Shown here in pieces: positions 1 to 9,059 of a DNA stretch of 64,000 nt; position 1 is the first letter of the stretch, and each line of letters opens with the position of its first letter. Under the pieces are notes generated by a model that did no database searches, was not told where the DNA came from, and saw only the letters and a list, made by a program, of their open reading frames with translations. Both the position numbers and the translations under genes were made by a program. Source of the stretch: Sinotaia quadrata (taxonomy: Eukaryota > Mollusca > Gastropoda > Architaenioglossa > Viviparidae); assembly GCA_028829895.1 (NCBI GenBank), contig CM054182.1, positions 2,981,001 through 3,045,000 of the forward strand, written 5' to 3'.

Positions 1-265
1 TTATTTCCCCATTGCTTGATCTGTAATAATACTCTTTTGACACAGTTATATTTTTCTTGACTGACCTATAATAATACTCTTTTGACAGTTATTTTCCCAT
101 TGCCTGATCTGTAATAATACTCTTTTGACACAGTTATATTTTTCTTGACTGACCTATAATAATACTCTTTTGACAGTTATTTTCCCATTGCCTGATCTGT
201 AATAATACTCTTTTGACACAGTTATATTTTTCTTGACTGACCTATAATAACACTCGTTTGACACA
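1..265. repeat. Minisatellite, ~88 bp unit, 3 copies
   Basis: The block containing ATTGCCTGATCTG and two TAATAATACTCTTTTGACA segments recurs near 11, 99 and 187. Each unit has an internal half-repeat. The array may continue to the left of the window. Confidence 0.9.
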
Positions 266-545
266 CCTTTTTTTTTTTCTTATGTGAAACACAGTAATAT
301 TCGTTTGGCACATTTACTTTTTTCTGCATGACCTGTAACACCACTTGTCTGACACAGTTTCGTTTGCCACATTTACTTTTTTCTGTATGACCTGTAACAC
401 CACTTGTCTGACACAGTTTCGTTTGGCACATTTACTTTTTTCTGCATGACCTGTAACACCACTTGTCTGACACAGTTTCGTTTGGCACAGTTACTTTTTC
501 TTGCGTCATCTGTAATACTACTTTGTATGACACACTGACAGTTTC
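266..545. repeat. Minisatellite, ~60 bp unit
   Basis: GACCTGTAACACCACTTGTC followed by a TTTGGCACATTTAC block recurs near 329, 389 and 448, with decayed units on either side. Open frames on both strands here are by-products of the repeat. Confidence 0.9.
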
Positions 546-1463
546 TTGTACTCTTGTCCGACGCGAGCTGTTATCACCATACACAAGGGCGAGCTATCTC
601 AGGATAGGTTATGAAAGGACAAAGAAAGAACAGACTACAAGGGGGGGGGGGACATAGACTACAAAGGACACAAACTATAAAGGATAGATTATAAAGGACA
701 GACTTAAAAGCTTTACTATAAAAGAATACAATAAACGACAGTCTGTAAAGGACAGACTTAAATCAAATGAGACTTAACGAGGAAAAGCAGTTAGTTTACG
801 GAGGTCTTAACTTCTTCACGTCGCACCACACATACAACATACACACAACATATATACAACATCCCGATTTGGAATTGTGAGGAAGACACATTAATAAGGA
901 ACCAAACACACGCGCACCACACATAAAACATACACACAGCAAACACACAATATACACACAAAACATACACAACACAAATACAAGTGATGAGAATCTTAGA
1001 TTCTGGTTTTTCAAAGCGATTACATTCCTACTGGTTTCTGGTTTTGTAAAGAGATTATAATCCTACTGGGTCTTGTCTTTAAGGCGCTTACAGTTCTACA
1101 AGATTCCTTCATCCACATGGTATGCTTGTATGAATATTCTTTTAACACGGAGTTTGTGTTTGTTTGTTTACCTCTTTCTGTCCCCGGATTTTTCTCTCCA
1201 CTAAATGATAAAACAGTAGATGTATGTGTGATTGAAAGAGTTTCTAACCGGGTTTTATGGCTTATGGATTTAGCTTTTATTTACTTTAAAAGATGTAATT
1301 ACAATTTGATTTTTCTACATAATTTTGTTTTCAAATCTAATCTGTCTATATGGTTCTGCTTACATTTCTAGTCTATTTACATGGCTCTGAAAACAATTTC
1401 CAGTATGGATCTATTTACGCTTCTAGTCTACATGACTACGTGGTTCTTCTTACTCTCCTGTTT
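546..1463. other. Non-coding, no gene recognised
   Basis: Low-complexity purine-rich and CA-rich sequence (AAAGGACAGACT-like words at 640-760, ACACA-rich at 820-985). No splice-flanked coding exon or RNA gene was found. Confidence 0.6.
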
Positions 1464-1605
1464 CTCTAGATGGCTTTTTTCACACTTCTACTTGGCTTTT
1501 TTCACACTTCTACTTGGCTCTTTTCACACTTCTACTTGGCTCTTTTCACACTTCTACTTGGCTTTATTCACACTTTTAGTTGGCTTTTTTTCACACTTCT
1601 GATAC
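1464..1605. repeat. Minisatellite, ~23 bp unit
   Basis: TGGCTTTTTTCACACTTCTA recurs about six times. The open frames across it only repeat the same short peptide. Confidence 0.9.
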
Positions 1606-1884
1606 ACAAATTCATATTATTCTCTTTGGTTGATTATACTATGCCTCAGATTCCATTTTATAATTTCACGTATTCTTCATTTGAAAAATTAACTTTATGC
1701 AGTAAAAAATAATCGAATTTATTTTGTGATTCTTACATTTTATATCATAAGATATTGTTTATATATAAATAATTCCAATTGATTTTTAATCAATAATATA
1801 TTTTTATGATATAATAAATTCGAACGTGGTTTCATATTAAAAATTATGAATACAATTAGCTGCGCTTACTTCACTCTCTCACTA

Positions 1885-2045
1885 TTGAATTAGTTCCCTT
1901 TAGGTAAGATTTGAATTAGTTCCCTTTAGGTAAGATTTGAATTAGTTCCCTTTTGGTACAGATTTGAATTAGTTCCCTTTTGGTACAGATTTTATTTAAT
2001 TCCCTTTTGGTACAGATTTCAATTAGCTCCCTTTTGGTACAGTTT
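1885..2045. repeat. Minisatellite, ~27 bp unit
   Basis: Six units of TTGAATTAGTTCCCTTTTGG plus TACAGA. The first two units differ in the last part (AGGTAAG), so the array has two variant types. Confidence 0.9.
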
Positions 2046-2711
2046 CTTCTCCTCGTGGATCGAAATACTGATTAGCGGCGAAACATGAAAATGATTCAGA
2101 CAAGTGTGTCCCTTGTTTGAGCTGACGATGAAATCCTTTCTTTCAGTCTTCGTCTTTGACCTCTTTTCTTAATGCTTTTTTTCTCTGTATGTTATGGTTT
2201 GACTGCAGTGTCATTTTTCGCGTCCTAATGACCTAGAAAAACGTAACAATTAAGATTCCATTAACCAGCCAGAAGCTGCAGCTGGGAGGAGGGGGGGGGG
2301 AAGCGAGGACTAAATACAAGTGTGCGCACAGCCGGGATACATTCATGCTGTCCCTTCTCTTGGCACGTGCAATCGTGCTAGTCATTGGTTGCTTGGCAAC
2401 GGATAGTGGATCTATGTTGGTGTTTACAGGAGAATAATGCAAAGCAAGAACAAATCATAATCTGCAACTTGCGTTTCGCGAATAAACGGAGAAAATAGAA
2501 AGACAAGGAGATAGATTTGTCTCTAAACTTCATTTCAGTGAGAAACTAATGTGTCAGCCATAACTTAACCAGATGAAAGTTTTAAGCTAACGAACAGCAA
2601 AGAAAGTAAATATAAGTTCGTAAATTATTTTCTTTCATCCGGGGTAATTTTCTTGCCCCAGGATTAAATACTCATAAACTGATTGTAAAAGATGTCAAGT
2701 GATTTACTGCT
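2046..2711. other. Non-coding, no gene recognised
   Basis: Mixed-composition sequence with a G run near 2290. A 69-codon minus-strand frame here (2233-2442) has no recognisable domain or splice context. Confidence 0.5.
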
Positions 2712-2985
2712 TTAGGCTCTGAGTGAGTGAGTGAGTGAGTGGGTGAGTGAGTGGGTGAGTGAGTGAGTGGGTGAGTGGAGGTGAGAGCGCGCGCATGTAT
2801 CCGTGCGTGCATGTTTGTGCGCATGAATGTGGGTAAGAGAGTGTGCGTGTGTAAGAGTGTATGCGTGTGTTTGTGCGTATGAATATTGGTAAGAGAGTGT
2901 GCGTGTGTAAGAGTGTATGCATGTGTTTGTGCGTATGAATGTGGGTGAGAGAGTGTGCATGTGTATGAGTGTATGTTGTGTGCTT
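2712..2985. repeat. GAGT tetranucleotide tract and TG-rich ~57-60 bp repeats
   Basis: A (GAGT)n-like tract to about 2780 passes into three imperfect units of GTGTGCGTGTGTAAGAGTGT type. Minus-strand His/Thr/Ser-rich open frames here are simple-repeat artefacts. Confidence 0.9.
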
Positions 2986-3044
2986 ATGCGTGCGTACGTG
3001 TATACGAAGTGAACTAGGAGAACGAATATTTGAATGGTGTCTAG

Positions 3045-3210
3045 AGGACTGATATGTATTAGCAAAAGTTTTATGATTATTTTTAGGACTGATATGTATT
3101 AGCAAAAGTTTTATGATTATTTTTAGGACTGATATGTATTAGCAAAAGTTTTATGATTATTTTTAGGACTGATATGTATTAGCAAAAGTTTTATGATTAT
3201 TTTTAGGACT
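3045..3210. repeat. Minisatellite, 40 bp unit, 4 near-identical copies
   Basis: AGGACTGATATGTATTAGCA recurs at 3045, 3085, 3125 and 3165 with a perfect 40-base step, so the array is young or homogenised. Confidence 0.95.
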
Positions 3211-3439
3211 TAGACTCTCTATGAACAAGTAATTAGTTCAGTTTATTATGCAGTAAGTCAATGAACAAGATATTAGATAAGGCCATTAAAGCAACATTTA
3301 ATCCAGGTCATGTAAAATTACTAACTACTTAACTCTAGTGTCTCCATATCTATTCTCTGATAGGACTAACCTGCAATTTGTATTGACTCTATAATTAATT
3401 ATATTTTTTTAATATTATATTGTAGTTATATTTTTTATT

Positions 3440-3900
3440 AGTATATATTTGTAGAGAGAGAGATTGTAAACAATAGTTATCAGAATATGGGTTCATGGAA
3501 TATTGTGTTAGTTATCTATTTCATTGTAATTGTCATATGTATATTTGATTTTTTTCTTTTCATAAATTTATTGACCTTCTTACGAATATTGATATTGATA
3601 ATCTTATGTTGGAGAAGAAAGTGGATGGATGGGGGCTCGCTAATTATAGATTAAAGTCGGATTGGTCTTCTCCTTTAGTAAGAAGTTTTCCACTCATGGA
3701 AACATCATGTGACTGTAAACGTTGGTTGATGATGTGGAATAAAGAAAACGTTTACAACGTTTACAAAATATCCGCCAAGTGAGAGACGAGTGGTGTCTTT
3801 GGAGGATCATTAATCAATAATATTATTATCACTTGAAATTAGTTATGAAAGATTAATTAATAAAAATAATTATCTTCATGAACTAAGTGGCGTTCCCATG
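3440..3900 (+). repeat. Dispersed element, uninterrupted copy
   Basis: Two segments here match sequence 40 kb away in the same orientation. 3440-3548 (ending CATATGTATATTTGA) matches 43590-43712, and 3669-3890 (beginning TCTCCTTTAGTAAG) matches 45279-45465. In this copy they are only 120 bases apart. It starts with a GA tract, ends near CA-rich sequence and has no open frame, so it is a non-autonomous repeat of unknown class. Confidence 0.7.
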
Positions 3901-4660
3901 TCATACAGACACACAGTATGTATGCATAGACATACACACATTACAAAATATGTAACTTACTTCTATCTGTGCATAAAAGTTATTCGTGTGTGTGTGTGCC
4001 TGCGCTTATCTTCAAAAATAATTTGGAAAGTCTTCTTGTTTTGTTTACATCGTCAGCATTTTTATGATTTTTCTTCTGACGAAAACTTCAATGCACTTTT
4101 GCTTTATATGTAGCAAGAAAAGGTTGAAAGTTCATTTAAAGGTCAGATTGTTTACAGTCTTTGAATGGGTCAGGCAAGCTGGTTCGTTTTGTGGCAAAAT
4201 TCAATTTATTGTGTTAATGTTCTTTTTCAAATATAAAACTAACTTCAGGTTTCTATAAAGTGTTTAGTTTGGAGAATCTGGCCAGCATTCACTCACAAAA
4301 ATGTTAATACAGATTGTACATAACCTAGAGGACATCACACTTTATTGTATGCCACAGATTACATTAAAAGTAAAAATAAATATTTAACTTTTTATTCCTG
4401 TAACTTTAGTCTGTTAAGTAATTAGTTATGAATCTAAAATAAATCAACCTTTTATTCAAGTTTTAAAATCCATCAACATTTTCTATTGCTATTAAATGTG
4501 TAAAACTCCATCAACATTTTCTATTGCTATTAAATGTGTAAAACTCCACTATGAACGCAATCCAAGAAAATGTATATAATAAAGAAACAACAGAATATTT
4601 TCAATATTGTATGCATAATTATTATTGTAATGCATCATTATTATTGTAATGCATCTTTAG
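3901..4660. other. AT-rich non-coding, small duplications
   Basis: Contains a 38-base tandem duplication (CCATCAACATTTTCTATTGC at 4470 and 4508) and a short ATTATTGTAATGCATC repeat. No gene recognised. Confidence 0.55.
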
Positions 4661-4785
4661 AGTCAGACAGTCTTGGAAGGTGGGGAATTACATTCTTACA
4701 GGTGGTGAAATGTGAGGAATGACATTCTTACAGGTGGTGAAATGTGAGGAATGACATTCTTACAGGTGGTGAAATGGGGGTAATG
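4661..4785. repeat. Minisatellite, ~33 bp unit, 3 copies
   Basis: GGTGGTGAAATGTGAGGAAT and ACATTCTTACA alternate, followed by a GT/G-rich tract to about 4835. Confidence 0.85.
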
Positions 4786-4938
4786 TAATCAAAAGAAAGA
4801 AAGAAAATTGGTTGTGTGTGTGTGTGTGGGGGGGAGGGGTAGGCATAATGAAGTGAATAATAGTGTATAATTAGGTTAACATATTTAATTTGCAGCAAGG
4901 CGTGTTTAAATCCACCCGACGAAAAGGCACGACCAACC

Positions 4939-5506
4939 AGTAATGGCGACCTCTTTAACCAGCAACGTGACCCCTCTAACGACCACTTCACTCTCGTAAC
5001 CAACAACGTGACCTCTCTAACGACCACTCGTTCTGAAACTTATATCGTGACCTCTCTAACTACATTCAATCTCACAACCAAAACTTATATCGCGACCTCT
5101 CTAACTACATTCAATCTCACAACCAAAACTTATATCGCGACTTCTCTAACTACATTCAATCTCACAACCAAAACTTATATCGCGACCTCTCTAACTACAT
5201 TCAATCTCACAACCAAAACTTATATCGCGACCTCTCTAACTACATTCAATCTCACAACCAAAACTTATAGCGTGACCTCTCTAACTACATTCAATCTCAC
5301 AACCAAAACTTATATCGCGACCTCTCTAACTACATTCAATCTCACAACCAAAACTTATAGCGTGACCTCTCTAACTACATTCAATCTCACAACCAAAACT
5401 TATAGCGCGACCTCTCTAACTAGCAACGTGACCTCTCTAACTAACAACGTGACCTCTCTAACTAACAACGTGACCTCTCTAACTACATTCAATCCCACAA
5501 CCAAAA
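4939..5506 (+). repeat. Intronic minisatellite with codon-phased periods (45 and 21 bp)
   Basis: About nine 45-base units (ACCTCTCTAACTACATTCAA core) are followed by 21-base units (ACCTCTCTAACTAACAACGTG). Both periods are multiples of three and no unit has a stop in the frame used by the downstream PDZ exon. An open frame therefore runs from 5008 through the array into the exon at 5569. The encoded peptide is Thr/Ser-rich (TSLTTFNLTTKTYIA). A good acceptor at 5566-5568 suggests that the array is normally intronic. Confidence 0.9.
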
Positions 5507-5568
5507 TAAATAGGAACACAATGTTCGACGACCACGACACCTTATTTCTAGCTCTCTGGCACTTTCAG

Positions 5569-5720
5569 ATTACTCCTCGTGGCTTGGCTCAAAAATTGGG
5601 CCTCCGGCCTGGAGATGGCATCTTGAAGATCGGGATGGTTCCGGCTGTCCACCTCAACCATGACCAAGCTAAGGCCGAGATTCTACGGTCGGGTAACGAG
5701 CTTCACTTTTGGATCAAGCG
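5569..5720 (+). CDS. PDZ gene exon: second half of PDZ domain
   Basis: The acceptor is CTGGCACTTTCAG at 5556-5568 and the donor is CG|GTATGT at 5721. The 152 bases encode about 50 residues beginning ITPRGLAQKLGLRPGDGI. GLRPGDGILKIG is the typical PDZ beta-strand/turn. HLNHDQAKAEI is the helix whose His contacts ligands in many class I PDZ domains, and ELHFWIKR is the last strand. The phase-2 end (CG) joins exactly to the next exon to restore Arg. Confidence 0.85.
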
Positions 5721-8700
5721 GTATGTAGATGCATTACTTAACATTATTCTTGAGTATTTTGAATACCACCAAGTCTGGAATTTACCTGTATGAAGAAATT
5801 GTCAGTTGGGTGTAGTTAAGCTTCGTAGATGCACCACGTGCTTTTCTTTTTTACTTCTTCGTTGTGTGCGAGTGTGTGTGTGCGTGCGTGCATGTGTGTG
5901 TGTGTGAGAGTATGGAGTATTAGTAGACCTGCGAATTTTCGGATATCTTGTTGTTCCAGTCGCCTTGATTAATTATCTGCATGTGTGTATTGTGCTATCC
6001 CCACAAACTATCTGATCAGTTAGAGTGTGTATATTGTGCTATCCCCACAAACTCTCTGATCGGTTAGAGTGTGTGTATTGTGCTATCCCCACAAACTATC
6101 TGATCAGTTAGAGTGTGTGTATTGTGCTATCCCAACAAACTATCTGATCGGTTAGAGAGTGTGATGGTTTTAGTCCAAGAGATCTTGGATTCGGGGAGGC
6201 GTGTTTTTTTTCGGTCGACTTAATTGTCAGCACGTATCTAATCGTACTTTGACCAAAAGATCTTGAGCTGTGCAGCAGAAAGTTTTGAAGGTTTACGAGT
6301 AATGCGTTCTACCAGCATTCCCTTTCCGCACCTTTTATTTCGGGTTCCGCACCTTTATTTCGGGTTCCACACCTTTATTTCGGGTTCCACACCTTTATTT
6401 CGGGTTCCACACCTTTATTTCGGGTTCCGCACCTTTATTTCGGGTTCCGCACCTTTATTTCGGGTTCCACACCTTTATTTCGGGTTCCACACCTTTATTT
6501 CGGGTTCCGCTGCCAGATGAGATAGGCTTTACTTATCACGCGTTAATCCCTAACAGACCAGCAGGGAATGTTTTGGATATTATTTATGCCGCTTTAGAAT
6601 AAAACTGCGCGCACTCCCTATGGAGAGCGTACGTTTGTGTGTAAGTGATTGCAACGTGTGCGTGCGAAAATTACTAGGGATGTTGTTTAATATCCATAAT
6701 TACACGCTTGTGAGAATATGCTCGCATACTGCTTATGAAGATGTTGTTTCCTGTTCACAAGGGGCGCAGTGCCAGAAGCGATGGTTGCGCAAGAACTGGG
6801 AAAAACGGCGACTGCGCGTGCCGTGGTTGACGAGGAACCAACCCGCTACCGGGGCGACCCCAACCCCAAGAAACAGTCGCGCTGCTTTCGCATCCTAACT
6901 GAAGCTCTTGTGGAAGAAATGCATGGTAACGTGATAAAGTAAAAACTGCAGCACTCTCAAAGACATTATAACGAGTGGTCGTCAAAATTAAAACCTGCAC
7001 ACTCAAAGACATTATAACGAGTGGTCGTCAAAATTAAAACCTGCACACTCAAAGACATTATAACGAGTGGTCGTCAAAATTAAAACCTGCACAATTAAAG
7101 ACATTATTACGAGTGTCGTCAAAATTAAATCCAACATACTCCAAGATATTATTACAAGTGTACGCCAAAACGAAAACTTACACACTCTAAGACATTATTA
7201 AGAATTTACGTCAAAACCGAAGCATGTACACTTGAGGACATTATTATGAGTTTATGCCAAAACAGAAACTTACTCAGTTAAAGACATTGTTACGAGTTTA
7301 TATCAAACCCGAAAAATACACACTTAAAGACACTCGTTTATTACGAATTTACGTCAAAACTGAAACTTACGCACTTAAAGACTACGAGTTTATTCAAAAT
7401 CTAAAAATACACACTTAAAGACAACGAGTTTACGTCAAAACCGAAAAATACACTCTTAAAGACATTGTTACGAATTAACGTCAGAACCGAAAAATACACA
7501 CTTAAAGACATTGTTACGAATTAACGTCAAAACCGAAAAATACACCTTACTTTGGTACCTGTGAAACTTTCAAAAGCAGCCAAGTAAAAAGTGAGAGCTT
7601 TTAAAGATCTTAAATAAAGAGAAACAAATTGTACACACACTATAGCAGGTTTTTATTGCACGTATTTTTTCTTTTATATAATGTAGAGATCTTAAATAAA
7701 GAGAAACAAATTGTACACACACTATAGCAGGTTTTTATTGCACGTAATTTTTCTTCTATATAATGTAGAGACATAAATCTAACAATATCTGAAAGGATTC
7801 AAAGAAGATTTTTTTTTTAAAGTATATAAAAACACTTTAAACAATGAGAATTTCTGAAGATTTCACTAGTAAAAAGGACTATGCAAAAACAAAATGAAAC
7901 TGAGAATTTGTGAAAGGTTTTAAAAGTATAATGTAATCAAGTTAATGATAAAATTATTGAATAAAGTGTTCAATTAACAACAATTTAAAAATACACTAAA
8001 ATGAGAATATCTTGACGGCCTCAATTATTTCAAATGAACATATATAGAAGTTAATAATCTGAATGTAGCTTTTCATACAAAACTACCGCAGTGATAAACA
8101 TTTTTAACAACACAACGACAAAAAAATTGATACGATTTGTGTGAAGTGAGAACAAGACTGGCTCAAGCTGTGCTAATATTCATTGTATTGAACGCAACCC
8201 ATTGTAATAATCTCACGTATTTAATGTTCTCATATAGTCAGGGATTTAACCAGATATTGTACTTAATGTTTTATACAGTCAGGGATTAAACCAGATATTG
8301 TACTTAACGTTTTATACTGTTTCAGTGATTAAAACCATGCTTTATTTATGGTTTGAATGAAACCCATTGTACTCATGTACTTAATATTCCCATAATTTTT
8401 CAAAGGTTAAATCCGATCTTTATTTATCGTGTTGAACACATCCCATTATCTTGTGTTTTTAAAAGTGTTTATATTGTTACAATAGCTAGCCCATCGTTAA
8501 TGTCTAGTGCACTGAACGTGTTTTTATTGTTTTAACCGTTAATGTCTAGTGCATTGAACGTGTTTTTATTGTTGTAACCGTTAATGTCTAGTGCACTGAA
8601 CGTTTTTATTATTTTAATCGTTAATGTCTAGTGTATTTAATTAGTTTTCTTTTCAAATATTGACATATCACAGATTGGTATTTGCTGTGTTGTATCTTGA

Positions 8701-8839
8701 TTATTATCTTATATACTTACTGTGGTGTTTACTTTTTCAGATGTAGAATGAACTAGGACAGATTGGTATTTGCTGTGTTGTATCTTGGTTATTATCTTAT
8801 ATACTTACTGTGGTATTTACTTTTTCAGATATAGAATGA
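5569..8839 (+). CDS. PDZ protein of ALP/Enigma/Zasp type, 3' part of gene
   Basis: Three exons join in frame: 5569-5720, 6762-6925, and a terminal exon at 8829-8839 or its duplicate at 8741-8751. The product starts inside a PDZ domain and ends shortly after a conserved-looking NPKKQSRCFRILTEAL segment. Related Q-S-x-x-F-x-x-L segments follow the PDZ domain in PDZ-LIM and Zasp proteins. Members of that family anchor alpha-actinin at Z-discs and actin-based adhesion sites. No LIM domain is encoded here, so this end would be a short, PDZ-only isoform. The exons for the first PDZ half (GFR-x-x-GG region) were not found between 1 and 5568 and are presumably upstream. Naming the exact orthologue is not possible from this fragment. 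Confidence 0.72.
5985..6160. repeat. Minisatellite, 44 bp unit, 4 copies
   Basis: ATTGTGCTATCCCCACAAAC recurs at 5989, 6033, 6077 and 6121, within the PDZ-gene intron. Confidence 0.95.
6325..6510. repeat. Minisatellite, 20 bp unit, ~9 copies
   Basis: CCTTTATTTCGGGTTCCACA and its CGCA variant repeat in the same PDZ-gene intron. Confidence 0.95.
6762..6925 (+). CDS. PDZ gene exon: linker with Q-S-x-x-F-x-x-L motif
   Basis: The acceptor is CCTGTTCACAAG ending at 6761. Codons run from 6763 and give GAVPEAMVAQELGKTA at the start and NPKKQSRCFRILTEAL near the end, then VEEMH. The donor is CATG|GTAACG at 6926 (phase 1). If it is not spliced, translation continues GNVIK and stops at 6940-6942. That gives an alternative 3' end with poly(A) signals at 7613 and 7695. 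GC content and codon use are higher than in the flanking introns. Confidence 0.8.
6945..7545. repeat. Degenerate tandem repeat, ~50-60 bp units
   Basis: AAAGACATTATAACGAGTGG and CGTCAAAATTAAAACCTGCA recur, nearly identical in the first three units and progressively decayed to about 7545. The homogeneous end is nearest the exon. Confidence 0.9.
7606..7769 (+). promoter_or_regulatory. Tandem 82-bp duplication carrying two AATAAA poly(A) signals
   Basis: The segment beginning GATCTTAAATAAAGAGAAAC occurs at 7606 and 7688. AATAAA lies at 7613-7618 and 7695-7700. These signals would serve the read-through form of the preceding exon (stop at 6940-6942). Use as a real cleavage site is inferred, not shown. 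Confidence 0.5.
8475..8640. repeat. Minisatellite, ~42 bp unit, 4 copies
   Basis: GTTAATGTCTAGTGCACTGA recurs at 8496, 8538, 8580 and (decayed) 8620, in the last PDZ-gene intron. Confidence 0.95.
8741..8751 (+). CDS. PDZ gene alternative terminal coding exon A (D-V-E-stop)
   Basis: After the phase-1 donor at 6925 the codons read G|AT GTA GAA TGA. The exon starts immediately after CTTTTTCAG at 8732-8740. Confidence 0.5.
8829..8839 (+). CDS. PDZ gene alternative terminal coding exon B (D-I-E-stop)
   Basis: This is the duplicate of exon A. Codons read G|AT ATA GAA TGA, giving Ile for Val. The following sequence is AAAGAAGAGAACACACTGAG, the start of a 3'UTR. Confidence 0.55.
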
Positions 8840-9004
8840 AAGAAGAGAACACACTGAGAAATTCATCTTCATGGTTGTCCTTCAATCAAGAAATACGAAT
8901 CAACCGATGAGCATTCTGTACGTCAGTCAATTAAAAGTGAAAGATACGTCAGTCAATTAAAAGTGAAAGAAAAATCACCCAAGTACATATCAGCAAACTC
9001 ATCT

Positions 9005-9055
9005 TTTAGTGTCGTGTGCAAACCCTTCAAATTCGTATTTGCACACGACACTAAA
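9005..9055 (+). other. Perfect 18-bp inverted repeat (hairpin), 15-nt loop
   Basis: TTTAGTGTCGTGTGCAAA at 9005-9022 is the exact reverse complement of 9038-9055. It lies about 165 bases after the PDZ-gene stop, in the likely 3'UTR. A double-stranded element, a precursor-like hairpin or the core of a palindromic repeat are possible. Confidence 0.9.
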
Positions 9056-9059
9056 CTTC

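Larger units (their letters stand above)
8670..8839 (+). repeat. Tandem duplication of a splice acceptor and stop exon
   Basis: Two copies of an ~88-base block (ACAGATTGGTATTTGCTGTG start) end in TTTACTTTTTCAG and then ATGTAGAATGA (8741-8751) or ATATAGAATGA (8829-8839). Copies differ at only three or four sites. Both acceptors have the same pyrimidine tract. Confidence 0.9.

Noticed and set aside
2704..3105. 133-codon His/Thr-rich minus-strand frame
   Set aside because: Simple TG/GAGT repeat translation.
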